Shown here one piece after another: positions 47,700-57,223 of a stretch of DNA of 64,000 nucleotides. Position 1 is the first letter of the stretch; each line of letters starts with the position of its first letter. Source of the DNA: Bin80 sp026708685 (GTDB lineage: Bacteria; Bacteroidota; Rhodothermia; Rhodothermales; Bin80); contig OZ241742.1 in NCBI GenBank assembly GCA_965200955.1, forward strand, positions 2,480,001 through 2,544,000. Direction: 5' to 3'. The notes below the pieces were generated by a model. That model was given only the letters and a program-made list of their open reading frames with translations. It did no database searches and was not told the origin of the DNA. The position numbers and the translations under genes were made by a program.

Positions 47700-49409
47700 A
47701 TGATTGAGGCAAATGCTACGCGAGCCCGCTTAATCATTGAGGAATTGGTTCACTGTGGTGTCACTCAGTACGTCATTGCCCCTGGATTTCGAAGTGCACC
47801 CTTGGCCCTAGCTGCTGCAAGTCATCCATCCACTGATGTGATGGTTCATTACGACGAGCGGGGGAGTGCGTTTTTCGCCCTTGGTTATGGGCGAGCCATG
47901 CACAAACCCTGTGTATGGATCACAACTTCAGGAACAGCTGCTGCCAATGGTTTTCCAGCAGTCATTGAAGCAGCCATGGACGATGTACCCCTGATATGCT
48001 TGACGGCTGACCGTCCATCTGAACTTCGTGATACGGGATCCAATCAAACGATAGATCAGGTTCATTTATTTGGCCGTTATCCTGTGTGGTTTGCCGATTT
48101 ACCCGCTCCGATAGATGGCTTGGACGAATCATTTGTGCGTACTACAATGAGCTATGCCGTTCATCAATCAGAGTGTGGGCCAGTTCATTTGAATTGTATG
48201 TTTAGAGAGCCCCTGTTGGAGATGAGTGATCAGCAAAATTCAATTCCAGCTATGGAATGGGCACAGTCGAAAGAGCCGTATACATCCTATACTTCGGTGA
48301 CCTCTGAATCATACCATCTTCATGATGATCTATGCCAGAAGATTACAGGTGCTCAACGGGGATTGATCATCGCTGGGCGATTGCAAACCCAGAAAGAGGG
48401 CAGGGCTATTGGACAGTTGGCAGATCATTTAAGGTGGCCACTCCTTGCTGATATTTGTGCACCTATTTCAGATACTAATAGCTCTATTCATTTTTTTGAT
48501 TTGATACTGCGGAATCCATCATTTATAGAATCGTATCGCCCAGATATCATTCTTCACTTTGGTGGGAGGTTGGTATCAAAAAATCTTCTGAAATATATCG
48601 CAGATTCAGCCGTAGAGATCTACATGATGATTTCATCGTCTTCTAAAAGAATTGACCCGTCTCACATCGTGACTCACCGGATTCACTCAACGACTGATAG
48701 TTTTTGTAATGCTGCCATGTCGTCCATCAGATCTGATGCATCAAATTCCTCCTGGCTTCACACATGGCAACATGCCGATGAAATCATTCACAGAGTGCTT
48801 CCCGCAAAACTAGGAGATGATCTTTCCGAACCATCCGTGGCATGGATGCTTTCTGATTTATTGGAGACTGTTGACTGGGTTGTTTGTGCAAGCAGTATGC
48901 CAATCCGAGATTTGCAGGCATTTTTCCGACGGACAACTTCGGTCCAAGTATTTGCAAACCGCGGTGCAAGTGGGATTGATGGGACTCTGAGCACGACGGC
49001 TGGAATCTCCAAAGTGATTTCTGGACGCGGGGTTGTATTGCTTGGAGATTTGGCCATGCTCCATGATCTGAATTCATTACCATTACTAAAGCAGGCTAAT
49101 GTAACGATCATTGTCTTGAACAACAATGGGGGAGGGATCTTTCACATGTTACCGATTGCCTTACCGGATCAATCCTTTGAGAAAGTTCTTGGAACCCCCC
49201 ATGATTTAGATTTTCAAAAAATAGCAGGTCAGTTTCAGATCCCTTACTCAAAGGTAGAGTCTTGTGATAAGTTTCGAGAGATCTTTCATGATGCATCAAC
49301 TACTCAAGGTCCCTATATTCTGGAAATACAAACGGATAGGCAACAAAATGCTCAACTACACTATACACTATTCAACTCTGTTATCAATTCGGTAGAATCC
49401 ATTCTTTAG
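47700..49409 (+). CDS. menD: SEPHCHC synthase (MenD)
   Basis: 569 residues, normal length. ThDP-enzyme features: VIAPGFRSAPLALAAASHP, VHYDERGSAFFALGYGRA with the catalytic glutamate region, TTSGTAAANGFPAVIEA, LTADRPSELRDTGSNQTIDQ, and the cofactor motif LLGDLAMLHDLNS ... NNNGGGIFHMLP. It condenses isochorismate with a 2-oxoglutarate-derived unit. This is the last men gene before the 10-kb island; the next pathway genes resume at 59723. Confidence 0.95.
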   Translation: MIEANATRARLIIEELVHCGVTQYVIAPGFRSAPLALAAASHPSTDVMVHYDERGSAFFALGYGRAMHKPCVWITTSGTAAANGFPAVIEAAMDDVPLICLTADRPSELRDTGSNQTIDQVHLFGRYPVWFADLPAPIDGLDESFVRTTMSYAVHQSECGPVHLNCMFREPLLEMSDQQNSIPAMEWAQSKEPYTSYTSVTSESYHLHDDLCQKITGAQRGLIIAGRLQTQKEGRAIGQLADHLRWPLLADICAPISDTNSSIHFFDLILRNPSFIESYRPDIILHFGGRLVSKNLLKYIADSAVEIYMMISSSSKRIDPSHIVTHRIHSTTDSFCNAAMSSIRSDASNSSWLHTWQHADEIIHRVLPAKLGDDLSEPSVAWMLSDLLETVDWVVCASSMPIRDLQAFFRRTTSVQVFANRGASGIDGTLSTTAGISKVISGRGVVLLGDLAMLHDLNSLPLLKQANVTIIVLNNNGGGIFHMLPIALPDQSFEKVLGTPHDLDFQKIAGQFQIPYSKVESCDKFREIFHDASTTQGPYILEIQTDRQQNAQLHYTLFNSVINSVESIL

Positions 49410-49589
49410 TTTCTTCTCCATGTTCCTATCCAGATGACTTAGTTGGTCAGAACAACACAAGAATGTGAGTTACCGGCTATAAGACTTAAAACTCCAATCA
49501 AACTATTGAATGGAGTAATATTACTTGTATAGTAGGACATCCTCGTACTGAATCTGGCCACCATTCTTATAGGTCATCTACGCACTCTT

Positions 49590-51247
49590 CTATGATTCTG
49601 TTGTGTCACTGTCTGAAATCAGATCATCAAGGTGAATTTCAGGTAATTGAATTCGTTTTTGTTTCATAAACTCTCTCTCTCCGATGATTAAATCTTTTTG
49701 TCGAGTCTCAATGAACTTAGATCGATTTTTACTTCGTAATGCAGAAATGGATGGCTGAATTGAATTGGGTTTAAAACCATGTGTAGGAAGAATTTGTGCT
49801 AGTTGATCACTGGATAATATGGCTAAATGATCCATAATGTCTCCATTTATTTCTTTATCCACAAACATCCTGTTTGCAGGAATACTCGAAAATATGATTT
49901 CTGATGGATTATAACATATGTATCCTAATGCGTTGGAATGTAGGGAAGAGAACAGATCAGTTATTTCTAATTCGTCCGTATGATTTTCTATGATTGAAAG
50001 AGGCTTAAGTGAGGAGAGATACAATAAAAATGCCCGTGTTCGGGCACTCTGGCCGTTGAAAGTCTTGGGAAAGGGAAGTGCCATTTCATTCAGGTTTACT
50101 TCATGGAGTCCTTGACTAAATCCTTTTGCAAGTTGACGAATTTCTTGTAACGCACGAGTAGCTTGGGAAGAACTTACAGAGCCAAACCATCCTGAAAAAG
50201 ATGTAACCCAAAACCAGCGTTCAAGTAATTTTCTGAGCTCTGGAGAAGGATTATTACATAACCTGAAAAATTCTCCAAGTAGTACAAGTTGAAGACCATA
50301 AGGTAATATCCGATCAGATATTACACCCAAACCCTGAAGGAAATTAAGTGCATCATCTATACCATTCATTGCTGATTGACAACTCTTAGGTAACCTTGTC
50401 TGTATCTCGTCCTTAACGACTAAATCAGCCCAATCCCTTGCGTAAATATCCTCATCAAGTGCAGCTAGTATGGATCGAAGTAGAAAAATGCGCTTCAAAC
50501 TACCAAATCCTTTCCTAACAAGTTCATCCTGATATTTGTCTAATTCCCCGGCAAGATGGAATTTGCCTTCACGATAGGTAAGTGCGGAGATCATTTGATC
50601 AGGAGAAATCTTACGGCCAGTACGATTGAGTCGAGTGAAAACTGTAACCACTCCGCTTAGATCAGCCTCTTGAATACGAACAATAGGAATCTGGTAATCT
50701 CTAAATGAACTCGCAAGATAATCTGCATCACTGAGCCATTGATGTTTTTTATTCGTGTCTTCAAGACTTTGTATTTCGCCAGCAGCCTTGAGAAATCTAG
50801 ATGTTTCAAGTAGTTTATTGATTGGAAAATACTGTGGCGTGCATTCACCTCTGGGGTTCTCATAAAGTCTGACTTTTCCAAGTCAAAGTATACGTGCCAG
50901 TCAATCCCAGATAGAATTGAGTGAGATTTTTCATCTAATGCAAGAGTTCCAACTAGAGATGTAATCCTCTGTTGGCCATCCAAAATATAGCTAACAGATC
51001 CATTTGGTCTGGATGCAATATCAATCGGACCAATCACTGATGAGCTCTCAATGTCTTAATCTGTTTCCCATATGAGAATTGAGCCAATTGGAAAGCCCTT
51101 GTAGACACTATCTAATAGGGAGATAATATCCTGCTGGTTCCAGACAAATGGTCGCTGAAACTTCGGAATTCTAACTTTACCCTCAACAATCTTTTGGATT
51201 AATTTACCCAGAAAAATAACTTCGGGGTTGACCACTATCTGAGACAT
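49590..51247 (-). pseudogene. DUF262 protein, broken by nonsense codon and frameshift
   Basis: Start ATG at 51247 with IPKFQRPFVWNQQDI (ParB-like DUF262 opening) and GFPIGSILIWE. An in-frame TAA interrupts at about 51058 (ETD-stop-DIESSS). The same frame continues with YILDGQQRITSLVGTLAL, the DUF262 nucleotide motif, until a frameshift near 50870; the third frame then restores PRGECTPQYFPINKLLE and VFTRLNRTGRKISPDQM through to the stop at 49590. The total would be ~550 residues. DUF262 proteins (GmrS-like) are NTP-dependent nucleases or sensors in defence systems. It was cotranscribed with the TOPRIM gene before copy B inserted between them. Confidence 0.85.
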
Positions 51248-51318
51248 TTTACTTGCAGATAATTGAATAAACTAAATCTCATTACGAATCATATTGTACA
51301 TCTCCAGATGCAAAACAT

Positions 51319-51645
51319 CTGGATCAATGTCAAGCAGAGGTCGGTACCGTCTCTCCTCCAGAGTTCTGTCGAACGGATCCTCCCTGTTGCATTAAAGTCA
51401 CCCATCCTTTTCATCCTTGGTCGGGCCGGATTTTTCCCATCCAGGGCTCACTTCTCTCCAAAAAATCGCAGTTGATCCGCTGTATTGTAGGCAAAGACGG
51501 TCATCGCCGTTTTCCCAGAGACTGGACCAACCTTCGTGAGGTTGACGATTTTGACCGTGTTTCATCGGGTCGTGCTCTGTTTAGAATAGATGACCTCATG
51601 GAGCTGCGGTCGTTGTTAGATGTTCTTTTAGATGCTCATAAATAA
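51319..51645 (+). CDS. DUF5372-like element protein without ATG start (copy B)
   Basis: Same 108-codon frame as in copy A, conserved without change. The upstream flank differs between the copies and neither supplies an in-frame ATG, so the start must be inside the element (CTG at 51319, within the terminal hairpin) or the gene is silent. Confidence 0.55.
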   Translation: MDQCQAEVGTVSPPEFCRTDPPCCIKVTHPFHPWSGRIFPIQGSLLSKKSQLIRCIVGKDGHRRFPRDWTNLREVDDFDRVSSGRALFRIDDLMELRSLLDVLLDAHK

Positions 51646-51784
51646 ATCAACATTATGCTCATTAATTATTCAACATTCTTGGGAATATAGGCTTAATGAG
51701 CGGTTTTTTAGAATATTTTCCAAAAAATGTGGTGGAAGTGGATTTATTTTTGTATATTATATTTTAATCATAAACAATCCTTTC

Positions 51785-52225
51785 ATGAACGACAAAAAGA
51801 TTGAATATCTTCGCGCCTCTGGAACGCTCAATTCGCGACCAGAGAGGGTGACGGATCCCCTTTTTTCCGACAGCTCTTTCTTTGATGCTCGGGATCTTCT
51901 CCAAGTTCGATACGAGATGATTCGTGCGTATTCAAAACACACGCCGATCAAAGAACTCTCCGCTCAATTCGGAATGTCCGTTTCTACCTACACGCGCCTG
52001 AGACGTGCGTATATAAGTGGGGGATTACAAGCCTTGATTCCCGCGAAACGCGGACCGCAGGGTCCCCACAAGATTACACCTGAGATGGTGGAATTTGCAC
52101 GGAATTATCGGATTGAACATGGACCGACGAGTATCCGTGATCTTACTGATTTGGTCAATGACTACTTCAAGGTATCCATTCATTTCACAGGGCTTCAACG
52201 GGCTCTGTCAAAAAAAAACGCCTGA
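51785..52225 (+). CDS. Helix-turn-helix protein of the element (copy B)
   Basis: 146 residues, identical to the copy A product. The ATG at 51785 lies in a long A+T-rich stretch (51650-51780) that probably includes the element's main promoter. The frame ends directly after the A9 run at 52210-52218. Confidence 0.75.
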   Translation: MNDKKIEYLRASGTLNSRPERVTDPLFSDSSFFDARDLLQVRYEMIRAYSKHTPIKELSAQFGMSVSTYTRLRRAYISGGLQALIPAKRGPQGPHKITPEMVEFARNYRIEHGPTSIRDLTDLVNDYFKVSIHFTGLQRALSKKNA

Positions 52226-52238
52226 CGAATCTGATGAC

Positions 52239-52493
52239 ATGGATCTAGATGGTCAGGGAATTTACCGCTATCACCTCTGGCGTGATGCTTGGCTTAGGGG
52301 GCAACAGAGTCATGCAATTTCCCTCCTGCTTCATCACGGATTGTTACGGGCTGTACAACGTACTGCCCCGATGCAACGCTCTGTTTCACGGGGTGGAGTA
52401 CCGGCTCATCTGGACCCGTCAGATGAACTTCTCTATCAGGCTGCATCCATGACCTGCTGTTTCCTTCACCACAACCTTCGTCATCATGATTGA
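52239..52493 (+). CDS. Small element ORF downstream of HTH gene (copy B)
   Basis: 84 codons, identical to copy A. Its frame is +1 relative to the HTH gene, so loss of one A in the transcript of the A9 run would fuse the two (SKKTPDESDDMDLDG). No family was recognised. Confidence 0.5.
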   Translation: MDLDGQGIYRYHLWRDAWLRGQQSHAISLLLHHGLLRAVQRTAPMQRSVSRGGVPAHLDPSDELLYQAASMTCCFLHHNLRHHD

Positions 52494-54504
52494 TTCTTCC
52501 AAGATTACCCAGCACCACCTCAACCGTCAGGCTTGTCTCTATATACGGCAATCCTCTTTGCAACAGGTTCACAATAACAAAGAGAGTCAACGACGACAGT
52601 ATGATCTTCGTCACCGTGCAATGGATCTGGGATGGACCATGGAACAGATCCATGTGATTGATGAGGATCAAGGCATGTCAGGGGCAACCAGTGTGCATCG
52701 CACAGGGTTCCAAGATTTGCGGGCACGTGTTGGCGCCGGAGAAGTAGGCATTGTACTCTGTCTTGAGGTGTCTCGTCTCTGTCGTAATAGTGCAGAATGG
52801 CAACAGCTGCTTAAAATCGCATCCATCACGAATACCCTCATTCTGGACGAGTACGGTGTCTACGACGCATCGGATGACAACGACTGGTTATTGCTGGGGA
52901 TCAAAGGACAGCTATCGGAATTTGAATTACGGGGAATTCGTCAACGGATGATTCAAGGACAGCGCAATAAGGCACAGCGCGGTGCCTTGAAACTCGCCCT
53001 ACCCGTAGGATTGGTGTATACCGATTCCAATCAGGTCGTCAAGGATCCAGATCCTCGTGTTCGGGATGCCATTGATCTTGTGTTTAGATCCTTTCGCAGG
53101 TTAAAATCTGCATCTAAAGTCCATCAATGGCTACTCCAACAGAAGATTCACCTTCCGGCACGCAATATCGGAGCATCCATTCATTGGAATCCATCCACAC
53201 CGAGCCGGGTTCTACAAATCTTGCGTAGCCCTCGTTATGCGGGTTGTTACAGCTACGGTCGCCGCAGAAGAGAGCGTTTACCTGACGAAACTTTCCGTAC
53301 CGTAGAGCTCCCCATGGAGCAATGGAGAGTCTGTATCCAAGATGCTCATGAAGGCTATATTGATTGGGATGAATATATGAAAAATCAGCAGAGACTCCAT
53401 GCCAATGGACTCCATTTTTTGAGAGGTAAAGATCGAGTGCCGTCTCCGCGATCAGGGCAGGCACTTCTTTCATCAAGAGTCTTGTGTGGAATCTGTGGTT
53501 ATCAAATGCAGGTGATCTATACCTCATCCAAAAATCAGGAGCGGCACTGGTATTATGTATGCAAAAAGAATCGTTGTAATCACAGGAAGTTGACCTGTCA
53601 GTCGGTACGGGGAGAAGCCGTAGATGCGGCCGTCAGCAGCTTTATTGTTGGGGCCATCAATCAAGAGAACTTGTCCCTTTCCTTGAGGGTTCGTGAACAG
53701 TTACGTGTAGACTTTGAGGAGGCAGACCGCCAGAGACAAAATCGCATTGCCGAATTGTCCGATCACACAGAGTTAGCTCGTCGTCGCTTCATGGAAGTAG
53801 ATCCATCCAATCGGCGCGTAGCTGCGACCCTTGAAGGTGAATGGGAATCCAATATGAAGGCCTATGAAGATGCGGTAAATGAACGTGAGAGCCATGTTGA
53901 GATGCACAAGAGTCTATGTGATCAGGAGCTTGACGAGAAAATTCTTGCACTTGCCGAAGACTTTGGCAAAGTCTGGAATGCCGTTGCAACGAGCAACGAG
54001 GAGCGCAAACGTCTTCTGGGATATTTGATTGAAGATGTGACCCTCATCCGAAACGGTAGCCAAGTGGAGATTAAGATTCGTTTACGTGGAGGACAAACCC
54101 AAGAATTAGCTCCGATTGAGGTACGTTTACCGCGTGCATTCGTTGTGCGCCGTGATGCATCACCAGAGATTTTGGCCGAACTTGAAACTTTGCTTGAAGT
54201 TGGATACACAGATCCTGATGTCGCTCGGAAATTAAATCAACGCGGACATCTTGATTCCCGGGGGGATTCGTTTACAAAAAAGAGTATTCAGAGAATCCGT
54301 ATGCGGCATGGCATGAAAAACGGACTTACGCGTATACGTAACAAATTGCGTCAACAGGGGTATCAGACTGGACATGAACTTGCATCTGAACTAGGCATGA
54401 GTTATGAGGGACTACGAGTGCGTTCAAGATCCGACAGAAACATCGAAATTCAACGAATTCAAGCTTCAAATCGAAGCTATTTCATGTATAAATATACCCC
54501 CTAA
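52486..54504 (+). CDS. Large serine recombinase (copy B)
   Basis: 672 residues, identical to copy A and with the same intact catalytic S23 and zinc ribbon, so both elements should be capable of movement. The gene ends 63 bp before the right border. It runs convergent to the TOPRIM gene it has truncated. Confidence 0.92.
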   Translation: MIDSSKITQHHLNRQACLYIRQSSLQQVHNNKESQRRQYDLRHRAMDLGWTMEQIHVIDEDQGMSGATSVHRTGFQDLRARVGAGEVGIVLCLEVSRLCRNSAEWQQLLKIASITNTLILDEYGVYDASDDNDWLLLGIKGQLSEFELRGIRQRMIQGQRNKAQRGALKLALPVGLVYTDSNQVVKDPDPRVRDAIDLVFRSFRRLKSASKVHQWLLQQKIHLPARNIGASIHWNPSTPSRVLQILRSPRYAGCYSYGRRRRERLPDETFRTVELPMEQWRVCIQDAHEGYIDWDEYMKNQQRLHANGLHFLRGKDRVPSPRSGQALLSSRVLCGICGYQMQVIYTSSKNQERHWYYVCKKNRCNHRKLTCQSVRGEAVDAAVSSFIVGAINQENLSLSLRVREQLRVDFEEADRQRQNRIAELSDHTELARRRFMEVDPSNRRVAATLEGEWESNMKAYEDAVNERESHVEMHKSLCDQELDEKILALAEDFGKVWNAVATSNEERKRLLGYLIEDVTLIRNGSQVEIKIRLRGGQTQELAPIEVRLPRAFVVRRDASPEILAELETLLEVGYTDPDVARKLNQRGHLDSRGDSFTKKSIQRIRMRHGMKNGLTRIRNKLRQQGYQTGHELASELGMSYEGLRVRSRSDRNIEIQRIQASNRSYFMYKYTP

Positions 54505-55239
54505 CTATCCACCATCTTCCAATATTACATATGAACCCAACAGATTGCATTCATCACTGCAAGATATGGAAATACCATATTCTAAATCGCCACATGAACG
54601 GTCGCGTAACTCCTGCTCAATTCCTTCGTCTTCCAATAGTTCCCAACACTGATGTAGCTTGCTCTTGTGAAAGCCATGTTCAAGAATTGTGTAATCCGCA
54701 TCGGATACATCTTGAAATAATGGATATTTTGCATTGTCACGATTCTCAGGGAGACCTTTTTTCATGTCATAGAAATCCTTCTGCTCATCACTGAGTTTTT
54801 CCCAAACTTCAACCTTAGTGAGATGCATCTGATTGTATGGTTTGAATTGCTTGAGAAGAATAGCAGGGAGGTAGTTTTCAGCAGCACGCTTTGCCAAAAT
54901 CCAGCATGAAATATTTTCTGTTTCACACAAACTACGTAAATCTTGGGCCCTAGAGCTTTCCTGAGAGGACGCAGATTTTTTGTCACTATCGGCAATTACT
55001 ATCAAACGATATCGAGAAGAGTTCTTACTAAGCAGATCTTGAATTAGGTGAGGCATTTGACCAATTCCCCCAATGCTGTCAATTCTTATAGCACCAAGTG
55101 CTAACAACTCTGATATTTCTGGAGCAATTTCTTTAAAAATACGTCCGATAAATTTACCATCATTAATTTGATTTTCAACAATTATGATTAAAGGGGGCCT
55201 TTTGCAAAACCTCCCAGTCAACTCTAAAAAATACGTCAC
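54505..55239 (-). pseudogene. TOPRIM-type protein with replaced N- and C-termini
   Basis: 244-codon frame. The core is TOPRIM/DUF4435-like: PLIIIVENQINDGKFIGRI (acidic residue of motif 1), RLIVIADSDKKSAS (DxD) and CWILAKRAAENYLP, a pattern common in OLD/AriB-type nucleases. The first ~16 residues (from a GTG at 55239) are encoded by MITE copy 5, and the last ~21 residues by recombinase element copy B; the native end was probably GISMIRNEI. It lies between a small protein and DUF262 in one minus-strand operon headed by an AAA ATPase. Function after both insertions is doubtful but not excluded, since the catalytic core is uninterrupted. Confidence 0.72.
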
Positions 55240-55290
55240 AGGTGCTTCAGAGCAATATTTCTACGAAAACTCTGAAGTTTTGCAAAAGCC
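55197..55290. repeat. MITE copy 5
   Basis: 94 bp with ends GCCTTTTGCAAAACCTC and GAAGTTTTGCAAAAGCC; the best-preserved partner of copy 2. It sits exactly at the junction of the small-protein and TOPRIM genes. Confidence 0.82.
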
Positions 55291-55611
55291 TCAAGGTTCA
55301 TTGACCATATTTGCAGCGTCCTCTGGAGTGAGTTCATTTTCATTTTGCGGGGAAGATGTTACAATAATCTGCTTCTTATGATGCCCTGTATCCCATAAAT
55401 CTCGTTCTGATGATTTTGTGAAGACTTCAAGAATTTCTACACCTTTGGTTCCCCTCTCCCGAATCCAGGTTGTATTTTCATAGGCTGAAAAATCAACATG
55501 ACCATTGATATCCCAAATATGCCAGCCATCCGATACCCGATGAAGAATACGATCTAACCAGTGGTGGGCATTTGAATCGTCCGCAATAGATGGTTCAATA
55601 ATTATACGCAT
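55291..55611 (-). CDS. Small protein of AAA/TOPRIM operon
   Basis: 106 residues, not recognised. It has a mixed alpha/beta look (MRIIIEPSIADDSNAHHWLDRIL at the start; EILEVFTKSSERDLWD in the middle) and an acidic C-terminus. It starts 3 bp after the ATPase gene, so the two are coupled, and it ends at the border of MITE copy 5, so its last residues may be altered. Probably an accessory subunit of the ATPase/TOPRIM pair. Confidence 0.6.
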   Translation of the reverse strand: MRIIIEPSIADDSNAHHWLDRILHRVSDGWHIWDINGHVDFSAYENTTWIRERGTKGVEILEVFTKSSERDLWDTGHHKKQIIVTSSPQNENELTPEDAANMVNEP

Positions 55612-55614
55612 ACC

Positions 55615-56865
55615 TTACTTCATTTCATGAAGATCCCGTACAGCACGTCGAATAGCCATGACTTCTTCGTAATCCTCAGTAAATACACCGTGAGGCCATG
55701 TACTGACTGCTCCCCGCTCATTAATTGTAATCTTTGTGAGACTTGATGCTCCTTCAGAGTCACTGTCAACCCAATAAATCAGCACATTTTCAGGAAGCAA
55801 TCTTCTCTCAGCAATCCAACGTCTTAAACGTAGTAGTATTATCTCTGAATGTGTTTCAAGAATCATTGGCCGTTTACTAGGTGAAACAGTATTCAGTAAT
55901 AGTTCAGCAACATGAGCATGGGCAGCTGGATGAAGATCGGATTCTGGATGTTCAAAAATGTCAATGCCAGATTGAATAGACGCAGATGTCAACGCTGTCA
56001 CAGCAACTGGAAGAACCTGAGAGAGCCCCTCACCAGAAAACTCAAGAAGTACATTGTTTTTTTGATTTTTTGATCCAACCATGAGGTCAAAATATTCGCC
56101 AGACATTTTAACATAAAGATTGAGATTAAAAGCTGTGCGATACCATTTTTGGACAGAATTTCTGATCTCGTCTGATTTGGCCAATATAAATGGTGCATGG
56201 ATACCTGTTGGATGATGATAATGTGTATGTGATTCGTTGATAGAAAGAGCAGATGACTGAAAGTTGCGAGGATATCTAAGATAGCGAATATCTTGGCTCC
56301 ACTTTTTCATGGCATCAACTTGTTCATTGACCCATTCGGGAAGTTGGGTAGAAGTTCTGGGTAATATCCCTTGCCAATGGATCGGGAACGTATTCTCACA
56401 AATACCAAATCCAGATACAATGTATGAGGAATTCAATTCAAGATTTTCTATGGAAGCCTTAAACATTTGACCATCATAATCAAGTTTCCAATTGATAATC
56501 CGCTCTTGAAACTCTGATGCCAGTGATGAAATTGAAATGTTCTGTATAGTAAGTGAGAGTTTGATCTCTATATTATTACGATCGGCAAACACAAGAGTCA
56601 TATTTAGATTTCCATGCAATGCTCGTCCATTTATTAAGTCCCTGAAAGTCCGAGCATGCCGAATTCCATCAACATTTAGATTCCGAAAATTTCGTTGATC
56701 TCCGTTGGACGCTCCCATGTTACCACACAATAAGTGTATGGGTTGGAGTAATGCTGATTTACCAGAGTTATTGCGACCCACAATAATGGTCAACGGAGCA
56801 ATTTCAAGAATCGTATTGCTCTTAAAACACTTATATCGTTCAATTGCTACCCTGATTAATTTCAT
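55615..56865 (-). CDS. AAA family ATPase (DUF3696/OLD-like)
   Basis: 416 residues. Walker A GRNNSGKSALLQP at ~30-42, signature-like FSGEGLSQVLPVAV, Walker B DIFEHPESDLHPAAH and the switch LETHSEIILLRLRR: a compact ABC-type ATPase without its own nuclease domain. With the TOPRIM gene two places downstream it forms what looks like a split OLD or PARIS-like arrangement. No disabling mutation was seen here, in contrast to the rest of the operon. Confidence 0.85.
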   Translation of the reverse strand: MKLIRVAIERYKCFKSNTILEIAPLTIIVGRNNSGKSALLQPIHLLCGNMGASNGDQRNFRNLNVDGIRHARTFRDLINGRALHGNLNMTLVFADRNNIEIKLSLTIQNISISSLASEFQERIINWKLDYDGQMFKASIENLELNSSYIVSGFGICENTFPIHWQGILPRTSTQLPEWVNEQVDAMKKWSQDIRYLRYPRNFQSSALSINESHTHYHHPTGIHAPFILAKSDEIRNSVQKWYRTAFNLNLYVKMSGEYFDLMVGSKNQKNNVLLEFSGEGLSQVLPVAVTALTSASIQSGIDIFEHPESDLHPAAHAHVAELLLNTVSPSKRPMILETHSEIILLRLRRWIAERRLLPENVLIYWVDSDSEGASSLTKITINERGAVSTWPHGVFTEDYEEVMAIRRAVRDLHEMK

Positions 56866-57211
56866 GGATATAGATCATTCTGGAACATTTGAATAAACAA
56901 TTGTGAGCATTTTGTTTGTAGGATGAACCGCTCTAGTCCCCTGATCATGAAATAAGATTCTTACAAAAATAATTGCCAGAACAACCAAGTTTCTTTCAAA
57001 CGTAAGTAGAACTCTAATGTCACAAAAAGCACAAATCACTTGTATAATTTGAAACTACTACATGTTCAAACTGGATATTATGATTCCCAATGTTTAGATC
57101 AGGTAAAATATACAACAATTCATCTTACTGGTCTCATCTTACTGGTCATGAATTATCATTATTGGAACTTAGAAAGGTCTTGTATGTTTATATCAAAATA
57201 CGAAGAAGAAC
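56866..57211. other. Divergent intergenic region
   Basis: About 345 bp between the leftward AAA operon and the rightward ATPase. It should hold both promoters; no gene seen. A short duplicated phrase (ACTGGTCTCATCTTACTGGTCAT at 57127-57149) is the only local oddity. Confidence 0.45.
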
Positions 57212-57223
57212 ATGGTCACTTTC

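Larger units (their letters stand above)
51291..54567 (+). mobile_element. Serine-recombinase transposable element, copy B
   Basis: Same element as 25812-29089 in opposite orientation. Deleting it and one AT core joins the flanks into a sensible sequence: the TOPRIM gene then ends GISMIRNEI-stop and the DUF262 ATG follows after about 26 bp. This fixes the insertion point at the base level and confirms AT as the duplicated core. Confidence 0.9.

Noticed and set aside
48784..49126. Antisense ORFs over menD
   Set aside because: Shadows of a well-supported MenD coding frame.
49590..56865. Canonical PARIS system
   Set aside because: ATPase and TOPRIM are separated by a third gene and linked to DUF262; the TOPRIM match to AriB is only general.
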